Below are positions 1-11,102 of a stretch of 64,000 bases of DNA, in pieces. Where the stretch lies: the NCBI RefSeq assembly GCF_019059575.1, contig NW_024882320.1, forward strand, positions 124,001-188,000. Reading direction: 5' to 3'. The DNA is from Amphibalanus amphitrite (lineage: Eukaryota; Arthropoda; Thecostraca; Balanomorpha; Balanidae). Made by a program: the position numbers and the translations under genes. How positions within the stretch are numbered: position 1 is the first letter of the stretch; the number at the start of each line of letters is the position of its first letter. Under the pieces are notes generated by a model. That model was not told where the DNA came from. It did not search any database and worked only from the letters and a program-made list of their open reading frames with translations.

Positions 1-1384
1 ACCTGCATCTTTCCAAAGTGGTATATAAAACCTTAGTAACAGGAATTAAAGTAAATCGCGATTCACACATATCTAAAATAAGTTGTAAGTGGATTCGAGA
101 TGTTGGTTCTATGCATAATGGAACTTTTTGCGATGTGCGATCGTCTACAAACAACACATATCTTCAAGCACTTCATTATCGAATTATTAACCGCATTGTT
201 GCGACTAAAACTTTTCTCTGCCGAATCGGAAAAACAGAAACTGCTGCGTGCGACCTTTGTGGTAACGACGATACATTGTTTCACGCTCTGTATACATGCA
301 ACATAATTCAAAACTTTATACATAATTTAAAATCACATGTTCAAAGTCATTATAATATCAACTTAATAACAACACCTGAAAGCTGGATATTTCCTTGTCG
401 TGACAAGGAAACAAACATTGAAATACTCATCAAATTGGTAGCAAAACACACAATAATGCGCTCCAAAAATAAGAACCGTCCCCCTAGTATCCCTTTGTTT
501 ACGTCCCTGCTCTGGGCAGAAGCCATGAAAGAAAAAAAGGCGGCTAAAAACTCTAGGCAATTTGAAAAATTCGAAAACAAATGGGGGAATGTTATAAATA
601 TTCTACAAAACATAGGCACCGATTGAAATGTGATGGCCGCCGCCGTCACCGCCGCCGTCGTCGCCATCCCGGTCGCTGCTGTCGGGGGGACCTGGGCTGC
701 CCGCCCTCGCCGCCTCCGGAGAATGGCTGCCGCTGCCTGGCTGCTCGGCCTGCGCTGCCGTCGGCCGCGTTTCGGCTTCCTGCGTCGCCGCGGTGGCCGT
801 GTTGGTGGCCGTTCCCTGGTGGAGCTGATCCGGCTGCTGTGCGCTGATGTGCGTTCTGACATTTGTAACAGGGACGGACGCCGGCACCGATACCCGAGTG
901 GTGTCATACCTGTCAGCTGACGCGCCGCGCGTCCGTCTCGCGGTGGGTGGGTGGGGCCCCCACCGTGGGGGAGGGGGCTGTCGACGAGATGAGCTGAACT
1001 CCGCTCTTAATGCGATGTTGCAATGCGTCGTGCGTCAACTCCGTGCTCCGTGCCCGCGCCCCGTGAGAGCCGGGCTGTGGAGGCCGCCGGCGGGCGGGCC
1101 GCGCTTTGGGCGCTGCCGACGACGGGCCATATGTACGTAAATGTCTCCGCGGCCTCTGTATTCGGTTGGTGGTGGGTGACGACCGCTGGCATGCCGGAAG
1201 GGCTTGTGGTTCAGAATGGTGATAATGATCTAGTTGATATGCTATTTATGCAGTTTCATGTGCTCTTTACTGCATCTTTTGTGGGCGGATCGCGGAAGAG
1301 TGGAAGTGTGATGGATGACTGGACTGTGGCAGTAATGCTGTTTATTTGACAATAAATGCACTTAAAAAAAAAAAAAAAAAAAAA
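1..1384 (+). mobile_element. 3' end of a non-LTR (L1/Tx1-like) retrotransposon
   Basis: This is the 3' part of a LINE. It contains the end of ORF2, a GC-rich 3' untranslated region (627-1364), an AATAAA signal at about 1351 and a pure A tail of about 20 nt ending at 1384. The 5' end lies outside the window. The base after the tail is where sequence identical to 8125 onward begins, so the element inserted into one LTR of the larger element described below. A target-site duplication cannot be checked because the left junction is missing. Confidence 0.85.
3..626 (+). CDS. Reverse transcriptase ORF2, C-terminal part (partial)
   Basis: The frame is open from position 3 and stops at 624-626. No start codon is expected because this is the tail of a long ORF2. 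Residues near the middle give the pattern C-x2-C-x7-H-x4-C (CDLCGNDDTLFHALYTC), preceded by a segment with LHYRIINRI and FLCRIGK. This is the zinc-knuckle-like region that follows reverse transcriptase in L1/Tx1-type LINEs. The product would act in target-primed reverse transcription; only its last ~205 residues are visible. The reading frame is intact here, so the copy may be young. Clade assignment rests on pattern similarity only. Confidence 0.75.
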   Translation: MHLSKVVYKTLVTGIKVNRDSHISKISCKWIRDVGSMHNGTFCDVRSSTNNTYLQALHYRIINRIVATKTFLCRIGKTETAACDLCGNDDTLFHALYTCNIIQNFIHNLKSHVQSHYNINLITTPESWIFPCRDKETNIEILIKLVAKHTIMRSKNKNRPPSIPLFTSLLWAEAMKEKKAAKNSRQFEKFENKWGNVINILQNIGTD

Positions 1385-4364
1385 TCGACTAACAGCGGGG
1401 TGGCCAGTACCGACTTACCGCGATCACCCGACTCGCATGCTTTGGTATTTAATGTTCACCCCCGTCCTGCAGCATCACACGTTTCTTCGCGGGACATTAC
1501 TTAACCGGCGGCATACGTCTCCTCGCTGGGACGCCTGGGGTCCTAACCATCTCCGAAACTACCTACGTCGCTTATCGAATGTCATCCTGCGCTGATCACT
1601 CAATGGACCGATAGCGGACCTAACCTATCTTTTAAAACCGGGCGGGGTCACTAGGTCCCTCCGGGCTGCCTGCATCGTCTCCGTATAGCCACGGCTTTAT
1701 GGGGCCCGCGCCGGCAACCGAACGGATTAGCCTTTGTCGGCTATGCACTCATCCTCAATAATCGATCCTCAACTCGCTCTCACCCTTTCTCTTCACTTCG
1801 CGACTTATTGCACGTATCCAGGGCTTACCCAAGCGAGGCCTACTATTTAAGTGGGGTCTATCCGAGCTGAGCTTCATTCAGGAAATCCGATTCCTCTACG
1901 TGTACAGTCTTCAATTCCATTTCACTCGCTTCTTATCTCCCTCCTAACCCATGGCCGCGTCGGTGGACTTTCCACGCACAGGGGCGTGTGACGTGCATCA
2001 TCTATCTCCCCGGTTCCGTCCCTTGCAGTGTCCCCAGTGTCCATGTGGGGTAAAGTTACAAATATTTCGTGTGCGGCAAGGTCTATGTGTGCTCCTTATA
2101 TTCGGACCGCTGGATAGGGTAGAGCGCCAGGAAATCCGCTGGCGAGGGCACTTGGGAGTCAACCGGAGAAGCTCCAGTATCGGTTGGGCTAGGGAGGTCC
2201 CGTATGTGTTGTGTATAATCGCTATCATTTGGACCGTGGGATAATTTGGGGAGGATGGAGTGCCAGGAAATCCACTGGCAAGGGCACTTAGGAGTCAACC
2301 GGAGAAGCTCCAGTATCGGTTAGGCTAGGGAGGTCCTGTATGTGTTGTGTGTAATCGCTATTGTTTGGACCGTGGGATAATTTGGGGAGGATGGAGTGCC
2401 AGGAAATCCACTGGCAAGGGCACTTAGGGAGTCAACCGGAGAAGCTCCAGTATCGGTTAGGCTAGGGAGGTCCTGTGTGTATTGTGTGTAATCGCTATTG
2501 TTTGGACCGTGGGATAATTTGGGGAGGATGGAGTGCCAGGAAATCCACTGGCAAGGGCACTTAGGAGTCAACCGGAGAAGCTCCAGTATCGGCTAGGCTA
2601 GGGAGGTCCTGTGTGTGTTGTGTATAATCGCTATTGTTGGACCGTGGGATAATTTGGGGAGGATGGAGTGCCAGGAAATCCACTGGCAAGGGCACTTAGG
2701 AGTCAACCGGAGAAGCTCCAGTATCGGTTAGGCTAGGGAGGCCCTGCATGTGTTGTGTATAATCGCTTTGTGCACTGTGTAAACTCAACAGATAAAGAGA
2801 ACTGATCGTTGTAAATTACTCTGGCCGGACACCTTGGAAACGACCTCTTTCCTGACTGTGGGTTAGCATATGGCCTTTTATGCTCCATCCTCCGATTCCT
2901 GCCCCTTCAGCACTACTCACACTCGTATTTCGATATTTACAAGTCCCATTTATTTACATACTCCGACGCAACACCTTAAATTCCCTTTCACGTCAAATTT
3001 AAAGAAAACATTCTGGGCCCAGGCCGCCCATCAACTGAGCCCCACAAGCCGCGCGGTGCGGTACACAGTCGCCCGTCCCTTTCCCGACTCCCCACGGTGC
3101 ATGTATTCCCCTCCGTCCGCTTAAATCACAACGGGGCGCCAGACGACTGAAGAGGGCCCACGTCGGCACGCGTGTCGCACTACGCGCACAGTTACATAAT
3201 TGATCGAAATCGAATTGTGAAATTAAGCTACCTAGACTGAAAGTCCCAAGAATAAATTTAAATACCTAAGCTGAATGGCCTAAAATATTGCGGACGACAC
3301 CTAAAAGGGGAATATAATGTGGCTCACATAGCAGTAACGAAAGGGGGGGGGGGTTACTTGGAGGATTTAGGGACTAGGTGCGCACCCGTGTTCACCGCGT
3401 GACCTTACTTGAGATGGAGTCGCTGACATGATGGTCGTGACCGTCCAGCGCCCGGCCAGGCGGCCGGAGCCGCCGCCGGCGCCGTGATGCCTGCCGCTGG
3501 TCTCTCGTGGGCTGTCCACGGTGTCAGATGTGAGCCGAGAGCGAAGAGCGGCGTGGGATCCGTCGTCCGAGAGAGAGCCAGAGAGCGCGGAATGCGTCGT
3601 CCGAGAGAGCTTTTCAGTTCCGTTTCATCAACTTATACTTCTGATGACGTCATACTTCAGAGGGCCGGGCAGCATCACCTTGTCCAATCTCCGTCCTCCA
3701 TTCTCAGAAGCTGCACTCGGCTCCGCCCTCGAAAGTTCGTGATTTGCTGACAAAGTTCGGTTCCCCTCCGGCCATGGCAGTCGCACCCTTTCACGCAGCG
3801 ACCGGGTGGAATTCGCCGCCGGCGCTCACGGCGCCTGAGGCGCCAGGTGGCGGGCCTGGCCCTCTGCTCCCCTTGTTTTGAAGTCAGGTCCGGCCAGATG
3901 TCCTATATTTTGTCGTTGGCGACCGAGTTCCATTTCATCCTGTTTTCGTACAACCCGGGTCGGTCTCCGCTCCCCTTTCTTGTTTTGGTTCAAATCAGGG
4001 CCGGTCTGCACTCCCCTCTCCTTGTTCTCTGGCGGGGTGCCGAGCGTGGGACAGAGTCTTGTTTTCCAAAGGCTAAACTGATTAATGGCTCGAGGCTGGC
4101 AGAATGGCGCGTTTCGGTATGCTATTTGTTGGCTTCAGATCCGGGTTCTCATGAAGTGGGGTGGTCATCTATAGAGGACCCCTGTTTGTCAGAGCCGACT
4201 GCGCCGTCTGTGTGGACGCCAGCTGGGACGGAGAGAGGGTATTACAGCCGATTTAGCCGGCTGACCGTGTCTGTGCGGCGCTCGCAGATGGCCGTGTTTC
4301 AGCTTGTGGCACAGCTTGCAGTTCAGCATGAAAGATGAAAAAAATGTAACGCATCTGCGTTACA
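1385..4364 (-). repeat. 3' LTR (interrupted by the LINE)
   Basis: On the minus strand the LTR begins at 4364 with TGTAACGCA followed by its inverted partner TGCGTTACA, a terminal hairpin with a 2-nt loop. It is collinear with 8125-11102 at an offset of 6738-6740. The LTR contains a 136-bp minisatellite. Several ORFs of 60-163 codons exist in it on both strands but resemble no known protein and are identical in both copies, so I do not call them genes. Confidence 0.75.
2101..2768. repeat. ~136-bp minisatellite, about 5 units, in the 3' LTR
   Basis: The unit starting GGACCGTGGGATAATTTGG recurs at 2231, 2367, 2504 and 2639, spacings of 136, 137 and 135 bp. A more divergent first unit starts near 2105. 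Each unit includes GTGCCAGGAAATCCACTGG and CAACCGGAGAAGCTCC. Confidence 0.9.
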
Positions 4365-4385
4365 TTTTCAGACCTCTTTTTATAG
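4365..4385 (-). other. Candidate polypurine tract
   Basis: Directly inside the 3' LTR start, the minus strand reads AAAAAGAGGTCTGAAAA. It is purine-rich with one CT interruption, in the position where plus-strand synthesis would be primed. Confidence 0.4.
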
Positions 4386-6870
4386 TCGCGCCCCGCGACT
4401 AAACGTTTGAGAGCCCGCTTCTGCCGTGCTATTTGGTGCCGTTTCGTCGTGTTTCTTGGTGACTTCTTTGACGAGAGCGGGTGGCCGTCTTCTAATGGAT
4501 TGGTAGCTATTTCAACAGGAGTGTTCGGTTGGGGAGGATGGTGTAATACGAGCTTGGATGATTGGGACATAAGGAGTGCGGGTTTTTGTGTCATTGCACA
4601 GTATTTCAGGCCATCCTTACATTTCCAGAATTAAAAACATTCACGTACTATCCCGTAAAACACCACCAACTACACATCAAATAATTTGCGCGCAAAACAA
4701 TGGAAATTGAATGAAACCATTGAAATAATTAACACATGACAATACAAAATAACATTGGTACATTTGGTTACTATAATTCAGATCAAATTAGCGATAACAT
4801 ACCGGTGCAGATTGTGGTATGCCAAAGAAGTGAGCCCGGCACCTGATGGTGGCTCCATGAGCCACGACAGCTCCGGTCCGGGATGGCCGCGATGACGGAC
4901 TGACGGTCGCCCGCAATTCGATCTCGAACCGGCCGGCTGCTGTTGTAGTCTGGTCCCAGTCCCGGACTCGCCCAGGACTCCCCCAGTCTCGCAGTTGCAG
5001 TCGTAGTTCGTCATTGCTGCCGATTGCGGCCGCCCTGGTGAACTGTCCGGCTTTGCTGCGATCGGGTCCAGAACTGGTCGCCTGTGGCTGGAACGTGGCT
5101 CCATCGTGTTTTTAGTTGTCACCACTGATCTGGCGGCCGCCGAGGTTGCGTTCTGGTGCGGACTGCCGGTGATGGAACGGCTGTCACATCCAGTGGCAGA
5201 CTCGGCTACTGGCTACACTGTAGCCTTTCCGACGATTTTGCGGCTGTTGCTGTAGATGGGCCACAGCTCTGGTCGCCGCCGGCATCCCAGTTGGTCTGGT
5301 AGTCACGGGAGAGGTAGCCCAACTTGACTGCCGATGCTGGAACGGATGCAGTCGGTGTTGTTGTCCAGGCCTGTTGTCCTTGCTGTCTGCTCTACGGTTA
5401 TTTGGCTGTGATGATGAGCCCTTCGTTCTGACTTGCAGCACATCTCATGAGTCGGTCTCCAAGACTGGGAAGTGGGAAGTGGGAGCCGCCTGCATTTGAT
5501 GGAAGGGCAGATTACCACCTTCCAGTGCAGCGGGCGGCCAGAAATCGGCTCTCAGGCTGGTCCGGTCCATTACGGCTGTTCATTGTGGTCCGTGGTCGAA
5601 TCTGGCGACATTCAGATCTGCCCGAACGGCTGTGCCAATGGTGTTCCATGGTTGTAGTTGTCGTCACCATTACTCCGGTTGCCGTCTGATTTTGTCGTCA
5701 TACACGTGCGATGGTAGCTGCTAACAACATTGTAGTTTTGGTTCTATTCGTGTCTCCTTCTCCTTCTTCCGGTCTTCTGTTGTTATTTATTTCAGGCGTT
5801 GTCTTCATTTTGAGTCTCCTTTGGTACTGGTTGTCAGCATCAGCCAGTCTGCTGTTGATGACTAGCATTTTGTGCCGGCGTCTCTCGTCACTCCTTGTTG
5901 CGCGCTTGCTCTCCCCACTTTCGCATTTTGGGAAGAGAATGCGCGAGATGTCATTATTTTCAAAGCATTTCATCTTTTTCTTCTCAGTTGTTGTTTCCCT
6001 TCTGTGGTTTCAGGTCTGCATTGTAATTCAGTATTAGTGGCATCGTTTTCATCGGTCTCCTTCATTTTGTTTTCTTCCGCCGTCAATCTCCGCTGTGTGC
6101 CTTCCTTCTTTTCACTTTACTGTTCTTCATATTACTTCAATAACAACCTCGATCATCTTCAATCTCTGCCGTCACCTTTTTTCAATATGATGCGTCTTTT
6201 CTTGCCTTCTTCAGCCCTGATTCCAGTCGACAACATTCGATACCTTCATAGCGTCACGCTCAGTCGTATCTTCATTATATACATCGGATTCGGCAACACA
6301 CATGACTGCCTGCTTTGTAACGGGGTTTTCCGTCGTGGAAAACGGCTCGTGGACGGTTGCCGGTCTCCTGTCAGTTCTCTCCAGAGGCGGGTCAGTCCAC
6401 GGGTCACACATAGGTCACTGCACCTTTTTGGTATAGGATGGGTGCAATCTCTTAAAATTGGGTTAAAATGGCATCGTCGGTGTGATTACTCTAACTTTGG
6501 ATCACGGGATTTCATTCAAGGTTAGGGTTCGCTAGATGTGAGCCACATAAATTTATTTAACGATAACTGAGGCAAAAAAAAAATATATACTAAGCCCGCT
6601 CGCCCGTCACTGAAAATTGATTCTCAAGTTACCCTTATCATTTCATTCAGCTATTTACACACTTCAGCAATCCACGCTTTCTAATTTCAGTCAAAAATGA
6701 ATTTCAACCTGAGCAACACCACTTGAGTGACCTAATGCACGTGCACCTAGCTAAGACATATGTACACTAAAGTTTCTTTACTCACGCTCCCATTTCCTCT
6801 GAAATTTTAGCTTTGGGTTCGGCAATGCACGTTCGTCCACCGACTTCATGTTTCCTTTGATTGATCCTGC

Positions 6871-6888
6871 CCCACGTTGGGTGCGCCA
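6871..6888 (-). other. Primer-binding site (PBS) of the LTR element
   Basis: Minus-strand TGGCGCACCCAACGTGGG lies 4 nt from the LTR end at 6893. It starts with TGG, as expected for a site pairing with a tRNA 3'-CCA end, and resembles PBS sequences common in invertebrate LTR elements. The tRNA was not identified. Confidence 0.65.
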
Positions 6889-7680
6889 AATCTGTAGCGG
6901 GGTTTCGCGGCGTTGGGGAGCTAACTGGGCAGTGTCTTTCGATAGTGAGAGCTCCGTCGGCGCGCTCCATAGAAGCCCTTCTCTGGTAGAGATAGAGAGC
7001 AAGAAAGCTCCGTCGGCGCGCTCCTAAAAGCCCTTCTCTGTATCCAGCCCCTCGCGAACCCGTTCCGACTCTGACTCTATCTTTCCGGGGCGATCAATCA
7101 TCGGAAACACATAGGCCAGGGTTAAGGAATGGGAGGAGAGATAAATAATAACCCATTATCCTTGATCACGTTGAAATAGGAACTCAACTCTACATAACCC
7201 AAGGTCCCACTCTCAGACAACAGCGCCCTTCCTAGCTTGAGGGTCATCTCCCACCAGATATATGTATCAATCATTCGTCCATTTATCCATCCCCTTACAA
7301 CCCTGTCATTCGTCCACTTATACCTCGTAATTTACCAGAGTTGACCATCTCCGGTCCCTCCCCTTTTTCCTAACTTCCCCCGGTGGTGCTAGGGCGCGCA
7401 AAGTCGTTATCGAGTCATTGGCCTTAAATTTCATTTAACCGTTATCCCTTCATAACCACAATGCTCCGTACATCAGACAAACGCTTCATAATGCTCACGC
7501 TACACAATTAGAGATACGACCCACCACAGATTTCGGCACTCGACCTTCGCCTTACGTGACTTATTGCGGTCCGTCCCATCACCATGTCGAACTACCTACA
7601 CAAAAACATAAATGTCTTCGGCCAGCGGTTCCGAGACTACGGCTCGCAGGACACTGTGTAGTCCGGTTTCCGCGGGGGAC

Positions 7681-8495
7681 TTATTTGAAATTTGAGACCG
7701 GGGCTGGGTAACTAAGGTCCGTCCGGGCTGCCTGCGTCGTCTCCGTATAGCCGCGGTTTTCGGGCCAGCCCCCGGTGACCGAAAAGGGTTAGTCGTTCGT
7801 CGGCTTTACACGAATCCATGACTACCAGTTTATGCCAAATTGCCTATAATAAAACGAAAACTAAGCGTATCACGGCCCGCGGTGGGCTTATCTAAAATTT
7901 GAAACCGGGCTGGGTAACTAGGTCCGTCCGGGCTGCCTGCATCGTCTCCGTATAGCCACGGCTTTTGGAACAGCACCGGCGACCGAACGGGTTAGCCTCC
8001 GTTGGCTTCACACTTATCCACGACTACCAGCGTTATAGGTGCCCGAAGCCCTATCTATCCGTTGCTGGTAGTTAAGCTGTCGTCACAGACCTATCCGAAA
8101 TGACCGCTGCACGGCCGGAGTAAATCGACTAACAGCGGGGTGGCCAGTACCGACTTACCGCGATCACCCGACTCGCATGCTTTGGTATTTAATGTTCACC
8201 CCCGTCCTGCAGCATCACACGTTTCTTCGCGGGACATTACTTAACCGGCGGCATACGTCTCCTCGCTGGGACGCCTGGGGTCCTAACCATCTCCGAAACT
8301 ACCTACGTCGCTTATCGAATGTCATCCTGCGCTGATCACTCAATGGACCGATAGCGGACCTAACCTATCTTTTAAAACCGGGCGGGGTCACTAGGTCCCT
8401 CCGGGCTGCCTGCATCGTCTCCGTATAGCCACGGCTTTATGGGGCCCGCGCCGGCAACCGAACGGATTAGCCTTTGTCGGCTATGCACTCATCCT
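7681..8495. repeat. Three diverged ~140-bp copies inside the 5' LTR
   Basis: A module containing CCGTCCGGGCTGCCTGC, CGTCTCCGTATAGCC and GGGTTAG occurs at about 7681-7829, 7888-8033 and 8360-8495. The third copy is also present in the other LTR at about 1621-1757. Spacing is uneven (~207 and ~470 bp), so this is not a simple tandem array. Confidence 0.7.
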
Positions 8496-8838
8496 CAATA
8501 ATCGATCCTCAACTCGCTCTCACCCTTTCTCTTCACTTCGCGACTTATTGCACGTATCCAGGGCTTACCCAAGCGAGGCCTACTATTTAAGTGGGGTCTA
8601 TCCGAGCTGAGCTTCATTCAGGAAATCCGATTCCTCTACGTGTACAGTCTTCAATTCCATTTCACTCGCTTCTTATCTCCCTCCTAACCCATGGCCGCGT
8701 CGGTGGACTTTCCACGCACAGGGGCGTGACGTGCATCATCTATCTCCCCGGTTCCGTCCCTTGCAGTGTCCCCAGTGTCCATGTGGGGTAAAGTTACAAA
8801 TATTTCGTGTGCGGCAAGGTCTATGTGTGCTCCTTATA

Positions 8839-9506
8839 TTCGGACCGCTGGATAGGGTAGAGCGCCAGGAAATCCGCTGGCGAGGGCACTTGGGAGTCAA
8901 CCGGAGAAGCTCCAGTATCGGTTGGGCTAGGGAGGTCCCGTATGTGTTGTGTATAATCGCTATCATTTGGACCGTGGGATAATTTGGGGAGGATGGAGTG
9001 CCAGGAAATCCACTGGCAAGGGCACTTAGGAGTCAACCGGAGAAGCTCCAGTATCGGTTAGGCTAGGGAGGTCCTGTATGTGTTGTGTGTAATCGCTATT
9101 GTTTGGACCGTGGGATAATTTGGGGAGGATGGAGTGCCAGGAAATCCACTGGCAAGGGCACTTAGGGAGTCAACCGGAGAAGCTCCAGTATCGGTTAGGC
9201 TAGGGAGGTCCTGTGTGTATTGTGTGTAATCGCTATTGTTTGGACCGTGGGATAATTTGGGGAGGATGGAGTGCCAGGAAATCCACTGGCAAGGGCACTT
9301 AGGAGTCAACCGGAGAAGCTCCAGTATCGGCTAGGCTAGGGAGGTCCTGTGTGTGTTGTGTATAATCGCTATTGTTGGACCGTGGGATAATTTGGGGAGG
9401 ATGGAGTGCCAGGAAATCCACTGGCAAGGGCACTTAGGAGTCAACCGGAGAAGCTCCAGTATCGGTTAGGCTAGGGAGGCCCTGCATGTGTTGTGTATAA
9501 TCGCTT
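8839..9506. repeat. ~136-bp minisatellite, copy in the 5' LTR
   Basis: Same array as 2101-2768 at an offset of 6738, with the same unit order and the same unit-to-unit differences. The array therefore predates reverse transcription of this insertion and has not changed since. Confidence 0.9.
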
Positions 9507-11102
9507 TGTGCACTGTGTAAACTCAACAGATAAAGAGAACTGATCGTTGTAAATTACTCTGGCCGGACACCTTGGAAACGACCTCTTTCCTGACTGTGGG
9601 TTAGCATATGGCCTTTTATGCTCCATCCTCCGATTCCTGCCCCTTCAGCACTACTCACACTCGTATTTCGATATTTACAAGTCCCATTTATTTACATACT
9701 CCGACGCAACACCTTAAATTCCCTTTCACGTCAAATTTAAAGAAAACATTCTGGGCCCAGGCCGCCCATCAACTGAGCCCCACAAGCCGCGCGGTGCGGT
9801 ACACAGTCGCCCGTCCCTTTCCCGACTCCCCACGGTGCATGTATTCCCCTCCGTCCGCTTAAATCACAACGGGGCGCCAGACGACTGAAGAGGGCCCACG
9901 TCGGCACGCGTGTCGCACTACGCGCACAGTTACATAATTGATCGAAATCGAATTGTGAAATTAAGCTACCTAGACTGAAAGTCCCAAGAATAAATTTAAA
10001 TACCTAAGCTGAATGGCCTAAAATATTGCGGACGACACCTAAAAGGGGAATATAATGTGGCTCACATAGCAGTAACGAAAGGGGGGGGGGGTTACTTGGA
10101 GGATTTAGGGACTAGGTGCGCACCCGTGTTCACCGCGTGACCTTACTTGAGATGGAGTCGCTGACATGATGGTCGTGACCGTCCAGCGCCCGGCCAGGCG
10201 GCCGGAGCCGCCGCCGGCGCCGTGATGCCTGCCGCTGGTCTCTCGTGGGCTGTCCACGGTGTCAGATGTGAGCCGAGAGCGAAGAGCGGCGTGGGATCCG
10301 TCGTCCGAGAGAGAGCCAGAGAGCGCGGAATGCGTCGTCCGAGAGAGCTTTTCAGTTCCGTTTCATCAACTTATACTTCTGATGACGTCATACTTCAGAG
10401 GGCCGGGCAGCATCACCTTGTCCAATCTCCGTCCTCCATTCTCAGAAGCTGCACTCGGCTCCGCCCTCGAAAGTTCGTGATTTGCTGACAAAGTTCGGTT
10501 CCCCTCCGGCCATGGCAGTCGCACCCTTTCACGCAGCGACCGGGTGGAATTCGCCGCCGGCGCTCACGGCGCCTGAGGCGCCAGGTGGCGGGCCTGGCCC
10601 TCTGCTCCCCTTGTTTTGAAGTCAGGTCCGGCCAGATGTCCTATATTTTGTCGTTGGCGACCGAGTTCCATTTCATCCTGTTTTCGTACAACCCGGGTCG
10701 GTCTCCGCTCCCCTTTCTTGTTTTGGTTCAAATCAGGGCCGGTCTGCACTCCCCTCTCCTTGTTCTCTGGCGGGGTGCCGAGCGTGGGACAGAGTCTTGT
10801 TTTCCAAAGGCTAAACTGATTAATGGCTCGAGGCTGGCAGAATGGCGCGTTTCGGTATGCTATTTGTTGGCTTCAGATCCGGGTTCTCATGAAGTGGGGT
10901 GGTCATCTATAGAGGACCCCTGTTTGTCAGAGCCGACTGCGCCGTCTGTGTGGACGCCAGCTGGGACGGAGAGAGGGTATTACAGCCGATTTAGCCGGCT
11001 GACCGTGTCTGTGCGGCGCTCGCAGATGGCCGTGTTTCAGCTTGTGGCACAGCTTGCAGTTCAGCATGAAAGATGAAAAAAATGTAACGCATCTGCGTTA
11101 CA

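Larger units (their letters stand above)
4365..6892 (-). other. Interior of the LTR element, no gag-pol seen
   Basis: The 2.5-kb interior has only short ORFs. Minus-strand frames at 4253-4594, 4778-5125 and 5184-5518 are rich in Q, P, S and R and contain CAG-type runs, but I find no zinc knuckle, protease DTG/DSG, reverse transcriptase YxDD or integrase HHCC/DDE motif. A short open frame starts just inside the PBS (minus strand, up to 6778) and could be a remnant of a gag start. The interior is most likely non-coding or fully decayed, so the element would depend on proteins from elsewhere. Confidence 0.5.
1385..11102 (-). mobile_element. LARD-like LTR retroelement with giant (~4.2 kb) LTRs
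   Basis: Two nearly identical direct copies (1385-4364 and 8125-11102) are seen; the only difference I noticed is a 2-bp indel (GTGTGACG at about 1988 versus GTGACG). Reading the minus strand, the copy at 6893-11102 starts TGTAACGC and ends GCTACA, and is followed 4 nt later by a primer-binding-like site TGGCGCACCCAACGTGGG. The interior runs 6892 to 4365 and ends in a short purine-rich tract before the second LTR starts TGTAACGC at 4364. This is the layout of an LTR retrotransposon. The second LTR is interrupted at 1384 by the LINE, so its remaining ~1.2 kb should lie upstream of the window. The 2.5-kb interior is too small for gag-pol and shows none, which resembles plant LARD elements. Confidence 0.7.
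6893..11102 (-). repeat. 5' LTR, full length (~4,210 bp)
   Basis: The boundaries come from the TG...CA ends on the minus strand (TGTAACGC at 11102, GCTACA at 6893), from the end of identity with the other copy at 11102, and from the primer-binding-like site just outside 6893. The part 6893-8124 has no second copy in the window because the other LTR is cut by the LINE. Near-identity of the LTRs implies a recent insertion. Confidence 0.7.

Noticed and set aside
350-1140. Several ORFs of 60-185 codons on both strands in the LINE 3' UTR
   Set aside because: They follow GCC/GCG-rich low-complexity sequence, overlap each other in many frames and resemble no protein.
2101-2768. CRISPR-like array
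   Set aside because: Units are 136 bp, directly adjacent and similar throughout with no unique spacers, and the genome is eukaryotic.
3847-4338. 163-codon plus-strand ORF in the LTR, also present at 10585-11076
   Set aside because: It is duplicated only because the LTR is duplicated, reads against the element and shows no domain; no start context or splice evidence.
7682-8040. Possible rRNA or tRNA-like repeat (CGTCTCCGTATAGCC modules)
   Set aside because: No cloverleaf or rRNA core could be drawn; the copies diverge and are spaced irregularly.
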